NCBI GenBank assembly: GCA_014879345.1
Contig: JACSSI010000063.1
Coordinates: 1-12,449 of the forward strand
Direction: 5' to 3'
From: Anaerolineae bacterium
Lineage (GTDB): Bacteria; Chloroflexota; Anaerolineae; Promineifilales; Promineifilaceae
DNA: 12,449 nt
The position numbers and the translations under genes were made by a program. This document shows positions 7,569 through 12,449 of this stretch, in pieces. Position 1 is the stretch's first letter; each line of letters starts with the position of its first letter. Under the pieces are notes generated by a model. It did no database searches. It saw nothing but the letters and a program-made list of their open reading frames with translations, and was not told where the DNA came from.

Positions 7569-8612
7569 CTATTGATCTGCTAAATACGCCTTCACAGCTG
7601 TTAGATCATCACGAGAAAAAAAGCTCGTATCTACATTGTGATAACCAGCTTTTTTACCAGTCTCCATAGCCACAAGCGCGGCTTCTGCCGTTAACTTCCC
7701 AATTTCATAAGGAGATTGCGCGGCGACAGCTTGCAAAATATCATCATCGGCTAACAACATTTGGGCAATTTGCGGACTCATATCAACGCCAAACACAAAC
7801 ACTTGCCCGGCCAGATTTTCCGCACGCACGCCAGAAACAGCCCCAATGGTAGCACCTTCATTCTGTGCCCATAAAATAGTGATTTGAGGATTCCTTTGCA
7901 GCATATTTTCTGCAGCAACCATAGATTCATCAGCGCGGTACTCTTCATAATTAGCATCTTCATACCAAGTGAGATTATGATCTAGCAACGCTTGTCGAAA
8001 ACCTGCATCTCTTTTCTCACAGCAGCTCAAAATCCCGATATGCGGCTCTTCCAGCCCCCGCGCCTCAAGCCACGACACCAAATATTCACCAACACGATAA
8101 CCTATAGAATACTGATCCGTTTCAAAAATACCCGCAACGTTTTCGGCCGTTACTTCATCGGTAAAACAACCGTTATAACAAACAACAGGAATGCCAGCTT
8201 TATACGCTTCATGAATAGCCGCAATAGATCCATCCAGGTCAACAACGCGAGGTGAAATAAGAATGGCATCCACGCCCTGCTGGACAAATTCGTAAATCCA
8301 TTGAGTTTCCAGCAACACATCATCTTCATGAAAGTGAAATTGAATATCAACGCCTGCTTCTTTCGCGACATCTTCCATGCCCAGGGCAACTGTCTCAAAA
8401 AAATTGTCATTTAAGAAGAGGATGGCGCCAATTACTTTCTTCTCTGTCTCTGGTGTAGGCGGCAACCTGGTGGGGGTAATTGTGGCAGGAATGGGCGTAT
8501 CTGTTGGCGGAGTAACTACCGCTTCCGTTGTGCTAGAAACGCAGGCCGAAAAAATAATTGGGATACAAATGAGAACACATAAAAGAAGGGATGCGTGGAG
8601 TTTCTGTCTCAT
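7569..8612 (-). CDS. Sugar-type periplasmic-binding-protein lipoprotein (Peripla_BP_4 / RbsB-LuxP-TorT-like)
   Basis: This 347-residue protein starts with a lipoprotein signal peptide. There is a charged MRQK, a hydrophobic stretch at about 7-22, and the lipobox FSAC with Cys24 as the lipidated residue. Residues 28-57 form a Thr/Pro-rich linker. From about 60 the two-lobed type I binding-protein fold begins with VIGAILFLNDNFF, the usual ribose-binding-family opening. Later landmarks are DAILISPR 115-122, IPVVCYNG 141-148, ILWAQNEG 246-253 and FVFGVDMSP 272-280. It binds a small ligand outside the membrane, but the ligand is unknown. Four cysteines (145, 149, 197, 198) in the mature domain are unusual and might form disulfides. 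No permease or ATPase gene is adjacent. The next gene on the same strand is a sensor kinase with a large outer domain, so a sensory role is more likely than simple transport. The ATG at 8612 has AGGAAG at good spacing. Confidence 0.9.
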   Translation of the reverse strand: MRQKLHASLLLCVLICIPIIFSACVSSTTEAVVTPPTDTPIPATITPTRLPPTPETEKKVIGAILFLNDNFFETVALGMEDVAKEAGVDIQFHFHEDDVLLETQWIYEFVQQGVDAILISPRVVDLDGSIAAIHEAYKAGIPVVCYNGCFTDEVTAENVAGIFETDQYSIGYRVGEYLVSWLEARGLEEPHIGILSCCEKRDAGFRQALLDHNLTWYEDANYEEYRADESMVAAENMLQRNPQITILWAQNEGATIGAVSGVRAENLAGQVFVFGVDMSPQIAQMLLADDDILQAVAAQSPYEIGKLTAEAALVAMETGKKAGYHNVDTSFFSRDDLTAVKAYLADQ

Positions 8613-8661
8613 GTTTAGCTTCCTATAATGATTTGTAACTGTTCAAGTAGCCGCAGCTGTA

Positions 8662-8738
8662 GCCTGAGCTTGTCGAAGGCGGTTGGTGCGAATCGCTTTG
8701 GCTTCGACAGGTGGTTCTTGAGCTTATCGAAAGGCTCA
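8662..8738. repeat. Intergenic composite palindromic repeat (CTGAGCTTGTCGAAG family)
   Basis: One good copy, CCTGAGCTTGTCGAAGG, lies at 8663-8679. A partial copy in the opposite orientation (CTTCGACAGG) starts at 8702. A third, decayed forward copy (TTGAGCTTATCGAAAGG) starts at 8718-8719. TGTCGAAG (8671-8678) and CTTCGACA (8702-8709) can pair as an 8-bp stem around a 23-nt loop. It lies in the 227-bp gap upstream of the lipoprotein gene, so it may be part of that gene's leader RNA. The arrangement resembles REP-type elements in form. The same core sits inside the gene at 133-1176. Confidence 0.8.
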
Positions 8739-8785
8739 GCCGCCGCTATGCACTAAGTTTGACCAGTACCTGTATAGATACAATG

Positions 8786-8794
8786 ATTTTATCA
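8786..8794 (-). promoter_or_regulatory. Possible extended -10 promoter overlapping a dyad, for the lipoprotein/sensor-kinase unit
   Basis: The minus strand reads TGATAAAAT, a 5-of-6 -10 hexamer with a TGn extension, and no convincing -35. It lies within the perfect dyad ATGAT-TTT-ATCAT at 8783-8795, so a bound regulator would block it. Transcription starting near 8779 would give a leader of about 165 nt that includes the repeat cluster at 8662-8738. The evidence is motif match and placement only. Confidence 0.3.
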
Positions 8795-8839
8795 TAAAGT
8801 AATGCGATAAAAGGGGGAAGATGATCCCTGATTAGCTTT

Positions 8840-9274
8840 TTACGAGTTCTGCAACGCGCCATTCAACGTCACCACGAGCCGCCGCCCCCGTGCGCGATCT
8901 CGGTGTTCACAGAGGTAAATGCCTTGCCAGGTGCCCAAAGCTAAACGGCCGTTAGCTATAGGAATGGAGAGACTGGAGCCAAGCAATGCCGCTTTGATAT
9001 GGGCGGGCATATCGTCTGGCCCTTCATAGGTGTGGATGTAGTAGGGTTGATTTTCCGGAACCATCACGTTGAAGTGGCTCTCGAAATCCTGGCGCACGGT
9101 GGGGTCTGCGTTTTCGTTCAGCGCCAGGGCAGCAGATGTATGTTGAATGAAAATATGAGCCAGCCCCACCTGATAATCTTGAATTTCCGGCACTTGCGCC
9201 ACAATTTCATGGGTAACTAAATGGAATCCGCGCCGTTTTGCTTGCATTGTGATTGTTTTTTGAAACCAACTCAA
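8840..9274 (-). CDS. yjbQ: YjbQ family protein (UPF0047; secondary thiamine-phosphate synthase family)
   Basis: This 144-residue protein matches the YjbQ/UPF0047 family along its length. Its hallmarks are RRGFHLVTHEI at 14-24, HTSAAL at 45-50, NENADP at 53-58, PDDMPAHIKAALLGSS at 86-101, and GTWQGIYLCEHRDRARGRR at 114-132, with the conserved histidines of the family (His45, His92, His124). Members can replace thiamine-phosphate synthase weakly in Escherichia coli, and their true role is not settled. The start is TTG at 9274, with AGGAG nine bases upstream. This fits the family's usual N-terminus, whereas the first ATG (codon 10) would cut it short. The gene is divergent from the MNT/HepT pair, with a gap of under 60 bp. 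One AACGGCCGTT copy encodes Asn-Gly-Arg at 108-110. Confidence 0.93.
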   Translation of the reverse strand: MSWFQKTITMQAKRRGFHLVTHEIVAQVPEIQDYQVGLAHIFIQHTSAALALNENADPTVRQDFESHFNVMVPENQPYYIHTYEGPDDMPAHIKAALLGSSLSIPIANGRLALGTWQGIYLCEHRDRARGRRLVVTLNGALQNS

Positions 9275-9332
9275 TTTTAAATTCTCCTGTTTTGACAGGG
9301 TCGTATTTCCTGACTAAACCTTGTGTTACAAT

Positions 9333-9743
9333 ATGATCATCATGATACCACGATCTGAATCAACCATTACCACCTATCGACAACATTTCAAAGCACAACA
9401 GGCCAAGAAGCTTGAAGAACGTGAAGCAAAACGATTATATGCATTGGAAACAGTAACGGCCGTTTTGCCACCAATCATCTCTCAATTTCCCACCATCCAG
9501 CAGCTTTTTCTCTTTGGTTCTATCGTACACCCAGGTCAATTTCATGCTAAATCTGATATCGATATTGGCGTTTTGGGAACCACAGCAGAAGATTATTTTG
9601 CCTTATGGCGAGAATTAGAAGCGAAATTACCTGAATGGATCATCGATTTGAGAGATATTTCAGATGATTCGTTTTTTGCAAATACCGTTCAAAAAACAGG
9701 ATTGTTAATTTATGAACGAGCAAATAAACTTGCTAAAAGCTGA
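9333..9743 (+). CDS. MNT-type minimal nucleotidyltransferase (MntA-like antitoxin)
   Basis: This is a 136-residue protein if it starts at ATG 9333. TTG 9321 and ATG 9342 are also possible, and none has a clear ribosome-binding site. After a charged N-terminal helix (about 20-36) comes the DNA polymerase beta-like nucleotidyltransferase core, with FGS at 61-63, SDIDIGV at 74-80 (Asp75 and Asp77 as metal ligands), and IIDLRD at 103-108 with Asp105 as the likely third aspartate. The usual Gly-Ser-x10-Asp-x-Asp spacing is one residue longer here (x11). In studied MntA-HepT systems this enzyme adds AMP to a tyrosine of the HepT toxin and silences it. The overlap with the next gene supports that job. 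TACAAT at 9327-9332 could be a -10 box, which would favour a very short leader and the 9342 start. The two genes are clearly AT-richer than the genes to their right, which fits acquisition by transfer. Confidence 0.87.
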   Translation: MIIMIPRSESTITTYRQHFKAQQAKKLEEREAKRLYALETVTAVLPPIISQFPTIQQLFLFGSIVHPGQFHAKSDIDIGVLGTTAEDYFALWRELEAKLPEWIIDLRDISDDSFFANTVQKTGLLIYERANKLAKS

Positions 9744-10179
9744 GATATACGACAGCCTAGAAGCTATTGCTGCAGCATATTCGAAACTGAATGAAATTAG
9801 TCAACAGGAGTATGATGAAGACACCTGTATTTTAATTGCATACCATTTGCATGTAATTTACGGGTTGTTTGAGAACATATTCACACGCATTGCCGCTAAT
9901 TTTGGCAATCATCTTGATGATTCAACGCAATGGCATACCTTGTTGTTGAAGCGGATGTCTATGGAAATTCCTAATACGCGCCCAGCTGTAATTAGCCAGA
10001 ATACCTATCTCGTGTTGGATGAATTACGACGCTTTCGTCATCTATTTCGGAATGCATATGTTTTGAAGTTTGACCCAGATAGAATACGGCTTATCGTTAG
10101 AGATGCGTTTCGATTAGAAACGCTATACCCAGATGATGTTGCGCTGTTTCAAAGATTTTTGGATTTGATAGCTGAGTAA
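9712..10179 (+). CDS. HepT-like HEPN ribonuclease toxin partner
   Basis: This 155-residue all-helical-looking protein starts inside the nucleotidyltransferase gene, with a 32-nt overlap in another frame. A TTG at 9730 is a possible later start. The likely active segment is RFRHLFRNAY at 107-116. HEPN toxins use an R-x4-6-H motif, and HepT has a tyrosine just after it that is AMPylated. Here Tyr116 follows Arg109/Arg113 but no histidine sits at the canonical place, and His110 is the only histidine in the segment. I therefore call it HepT-like from the gene pairing, the size and this motif region. If active it would cleave RNA, probably tRNA, when released from AMPylation. It ends 2 nt before the convergent glycosyltransferase gene. 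Confidence 0.75.
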   Translation: MNEQINLLKAEIYDSLEAIAAAYSKLNEISQQEYDEDTCILIAYHLHVIYGLFENIFTRIAANFGNHLDDSTQWHTLLLKRMSMEIPNTRPAVISQNTYLVLDELRRFRHLFRNAYVLKFDPDRIRLIVRDAFRLETLYPDDVALFQRFLDLIAE

Positions 10180-10181
10180 CA

Positions 10182-12449
10182 TTATTGTTGAGCACCAATC
10201 ATAATCTGCGTTTCTAGGATAATGTGATCCGCTATCCTATTCCCCCCATCAGCCACAACCAGCAATCGTTCCCCTGTCACCGGATTGTACAAGCCGACTT
10301 CTAGCGTGTAGCTGCCTTCCGGCGCGTTCAAGGCGGTGGGCATGGCATACGCATCGACAATGACTTCGCCTGGCCGCCAGGTGGTGGTGGGACGGCGGTT
10401 GTTGACGGGTTCGTTGTCCTGTTGACCCCAGAGAAAGTTCTCGGTTTCAGCGTTGAATACATCACCTAAGAGATGGGTGAATACTTTGAATTGGGTGTCG
10501 ATTGGTTCTGTTGTCTGCCAGTAGAGGGACATGCGCACGGGTTCGCCCGGCGCAATTGTTTCTTCTTCTACGGTATAGCCTAGCAGTTTTATGCCGTTGG
10601 CAAAGGCGATGTTTAGCGGATGGGTGATTTTTACATCATCAACGCCGACAAAAGTTTGGAACCGCTCTTTGATCCACACCTGGGCAAATTGGGCGCAGTC
10701 GCCATCACAGTTGAGCAGGTAGAAGTCGTAGCTGCCTTCGACTGTATCTGGCGGCAGTTGGAATACGGCTTCTTTGCGAATGAGTCCGTCGGCTGAGGCC
10801 TGGTCTTCGGGTGTGAGCTGCACGGTGGCCCATTTGATGGCTTGCCCAGCCTGGTTTTTGAGGCCGATTTCCATCGCGTGGCTTTCGGCAGCCATCTGCT
10901 CGCTGCGGAAAAAGTAGAGACCGAGGCGGATGGTGTCGCCGCTGTGGTAGGTGCCGGAGGGCAAATCGTAGCCGACGAAGTGGAAGCCGGGTTTGACGAC
11001 GGTGTCGGTATCGAACTGCGGTTTTGCGCCTGGCGCCAATAGTCCCATTTGCGCGGCGCGTTCTGGGGTGCGGGCGTAGAAACGCAGGGCTTTGTCGCCG
11101 TGGTTGTAATTTACTGTGGCGAGGGCGTGTTCATCAAGCCATTTTAAGATGTAACCTTCCGGGTCGGTGACGTTGGCGTAAGGGGTGAGTACGAGCCAGA
11201 TGCCGTCGTTGTTTTGCCAGAGGGGTTGGAGGAAGGAAACGGCCGTTTCCTCATCAACATCCCACCCATGCGGCACACCTGCCCAGTCGTCCGCGTAATG
11301 GTAGGCAAAAATCGGCCAATCTTTGTCCGAATGCAGCACCACAGCATCAGCGGGTTGGGCGTAGGCGATGAGCGTATCGACCATCGACTTGTAATCATCC
11401 AGCAGCACCCGGCCGTTGTGGTACCCACGCATGCCAGCAGCAGCAGCGAAGAGGATGATGAGCGTTAAAACAAGCGTCACCCCCCGTTGAAACTGACCCA
11501 AACGCACCACCCCCCAGGCTAACAACACCACGTAGGCAGAGAGGAAAATGATAAGGTAGCGGGGGGCAATCTGCGGCGCGTAAAAGAAGTTGGTTTTGGG
11601 TAGGGAGACGATGTAAACGACGAAGGCGGGCAGCAGCAAGCCGAACAGCAGCAGCGCCAGTTGGTAGAGCGGCTGCGGGTTCTGTTTGCGGGTTTTGAGG
11701 ACATGGTAGAGGAGAACGGCCGTTCCCACCAAAAATATCAACAAGACCGGCAGCGTAAACCGCGCCCACTCATCCACATTCGAGGCAATACCAGACACCA
11801 ACACCGTCCAGTAAATCTTCAAAAAGTTAATCAAAGTGACCGGGGAGGCAGACGTCCAGGTGGGAATCCGCCCCAGCGCATAAGCCAGCCAGGGGGCAAA
11901 AAGCAAGAGAATGGCCGCTTGGACCAGCGACCAGGTGATAAACTCCCGCCATTTTCCCCGCGCACGCGGCAGCACCTGCAGCAGCCAGACCAGGTTTGCC
12001 ACAAACAATACCATCACAGAGAGATAGAGCGTGTACAGTCCGGCCGTCATAAAAAAGATGTAGGCCAGCCAATCTTTGCGTCTGCCATATTTCCACACGC
12101 GCACCGTCGCCCACAACGCGCCAGCGCCCAACAGCGCCGACAGGGCATACATGCGCATTTCCTGCGACCAGGCGATATTGAAGCGGGAGACCGTGAGCAG
12201 CAGCGCCGCCAGTAAGCCCACTTTTTTGCCGCCAATCGTTTGGCCGAGCAGATACGTCATGCTGATGGTCATTACGCCGATAAAAACGGAGAGCAGGCGC
12301 AGACCAAATTCAGTATCGCCGCTGACGAAATGCCACAATTGCAGCATCCAAAAGTAGAGGGGGGGATGGACGTCGTTGGCAGTCCATTGGGTGGCAACAG
12401 CAAAGGATTGACGGGCTGCCCAGGCGGCCAGTCCCTCATCCCACCACAC
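10182..12449 (-). CDS. GT39/PMT-like polytopic membrane glycosyltransferase, N-terminus outside the window
   Basis: At least 755 residues are present, and the true start lies beyond position 12449. The GTG at the edge would leave out the first membrane helix that this family needs. Visible motifs are WWDEG at 2-6, with the catalytic-type Asp-Glu of the first outer loop, DVHPPLYFWML at 26-36, FGLRLLSV at 48-55, and WSQEMRMYAL at 94-103. These are typical of the PMT_2/ArnT-like GT-C transferases that move sugar from polyprenyl phosphate outside the membrane. Helices continue to about residue 340. Next comes an outer soluble part of about 400 residues with two beta-rich modules, one starting near 488 (FVGYDLPSG) and one near 619 (IKLLGYTVEEE). 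The second ends in W-RPGEVIVD and LEVGLYNPVTGERL, like the end of the DUF2723 gene. The acceptor is unknown. The stop codon is 2 nt from the HepT-like stop. Confidence 0.9.
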   Translation of the reverse strand: MWWDEGLAAWAARQSFAVATQWTANDVHPPLYFWMLQLWHFVSGDTEFGLRLLSVFIGVMTISMTYLLGQTIGGKKVGLLAALLLTVSRFNIAWSQEMRMYALSALLGAGALWATVRVWKYGRRKDWLAYIFFMTAGLYTLYLSVMVLFVANLVWLLQVLPRARGKWREFITWSLVQAAILLLFAPWLAYALGRIPTWTSASPVTLINFLKIYWTVLVSGIASNVDEWARFTLPVLLIFLVGTAVLLYHVLKTRKQNPQPLYQLALLLFGLLLPAFVVYIVSLPKTNFFYAPQIAPRYLIIFLSAYVVLLAWGVVRLGQFQRGVTLVLTLIILFAAAAGMRGYHNGRVLLDDYKSMVDTLIAYAQPADAVVLHSDKDWPIFAYHYADDWAGVPHGWDVDEETAVSFLQPLWQNNDGIWLVLTPYANVTDPEGYILKWLDEHALATVNYNHGDKALRFYARTPERAAQMGLLAPGAKPQFDTDTVVKPGFHFVGYDLPSGTYHSGDTIRLGLYFFRSEQMAAESHAMEIGLKNQAGQAIKWATVQLTPEDQASADGLIRKEAVFQLPPDTVEGSYDFYLLNCDGDCAQFAQVWIKERFQTFVGVDDVKITHPLNIAFANGIKLLGYTVEEETIAPGEPVRMSLYWQTTEPIDTQFKVFTHLLGDVFNAETENFLWGQQDNEPVNNRRPTTTWRPGEVIVDAYAMPTALNAPEGSYTLEVGLYNPVTGERLLVVADGGNRIADHIILETQIMIGAQQ

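Larger units (their letters stand above)
876..11724. repeat. Dispersed palindrome AACGGCCGTT, 14 copies
   Basis: Exact copies start at 876, 1246, 1875, 2715, 3740, 4872, 5487, 6333, 6633, 7359, 8944, 9455, 11238 and 11715. The coordinates given here span the first to the last. Two of them (1872-1887 and 11235-11250) extend to the 16-bp palindrome GGAAACGGCCGTTTCC. I count 21 CGGCCG cores in the window, and 14 carry both the AA and TT flanks, where random flanks would give about 0.1. Decayed forms include 1461 (AACGGCCG then CG) and the region of 8141-8150. The pattern resembles highly iterated palindromes such as HIP1 of cyanobacteria, but the motif differs. Its role is unknown. The inner CGGCCG is a plausible target for a DNA methyltransferase or a nucleoid-binding protein. 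Confidence 0.9.

Noticed and set aside
8613..8839. tRNA or small RNA gene in the 227-bp gap
   Set aside because: No cloverleaf or TTCGA-type T-loop arrangement can be built. The symmetric sequence is accounted for by the repeat cluster and the short dyad.
9292..9320. TTGACA at 9292-9297 as a -35 box for the MNT gene
   Set aside because: At 17 bp spacing there is no acceptable -10. The best -10 match (9327) is 29 bp away.
11661..12215. A 184-codon plus-strand open frame rich in Arg, Gln and His
   Set aside because: It is antisense to the GT39-like membrane gene. Its composition is what GC-rich complements of hydrophobic genes give.

Overview
The window looks like a chromosomal stretch from a member of the Chloroflexota (Anaerolineae-like). 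This is inferred from gene content: large membrane glycosyltransferases with C-terminal beta-rich domains, a Thr/Pro-rich substrate-binding lipoprotein, a DUF6206-like gene beside a class III aminotransferase, and mixed GC. No marker gene settles it. There are nine protein genes, one of them cut by the right edge. I see no RNA genes, insertion sequences, CRISPR arrays or prophage genes. The longest stretches without a gene are about 220 bp.

Layout. (a) 1-132: non-coding, with a possible leftward promoter serving a gene outside the window. (b) 133-2447, minus strand: a two-gene unit, with a class III PLP aminotransferase first and then, 2 nt downstream, a kinase-fold-like protein. (c) 2448-2664: a divergent control region with two short dyads and a promoter-like sequence for the next gene. 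(d) 2665-4617, plus strand: a DUF2723-type membrane glycosyltransferase. (e) 4620-8612, minus strand: a sugar-type substrate-binding lipoprotein followed by a 950-residue hybrid sensor histidine kinase, apparently one transcription unit and with no ABC transporter genes beside it. (f) 8613-8839: non-coding, with a composite inverted/direct repeat. (g) 8840-9274, minus: YjbQ family. (h) 9333-10179, plus: an overlapping MNT nucleotidyltransferase / HepT-like HEPN pair, AT-rich and probably a toxin-antitoxin or defence module. (i) 10182-12449, minus: a GT39/PMT-like membrane glycosyltransferase, with its N-terminus outside the window.

Two repeat families overlie the genes. The palindrome AACGGCCGTT occurs 14 times in 12.4 kb, against about 0.01 expected by chance for a fixed 10-mer at even base composition. 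All copies lie inside genes, and 10 are read as Thr-Ala-Val. The second family, CTGAGCTTGTCGAAG, occurs as a 24-bp-periodic in-frame array inside the kinase-like gene, where it encodes an Asp-Lys-Leu-Ser-Asp repeat. It occurs again as an intergenic palindromic cluster near 8.7 kb. These repeats, and the lipoprotein/sensor-kinase and kinase-like/aminotransferase pairings, are the least ordinary parts of the window.
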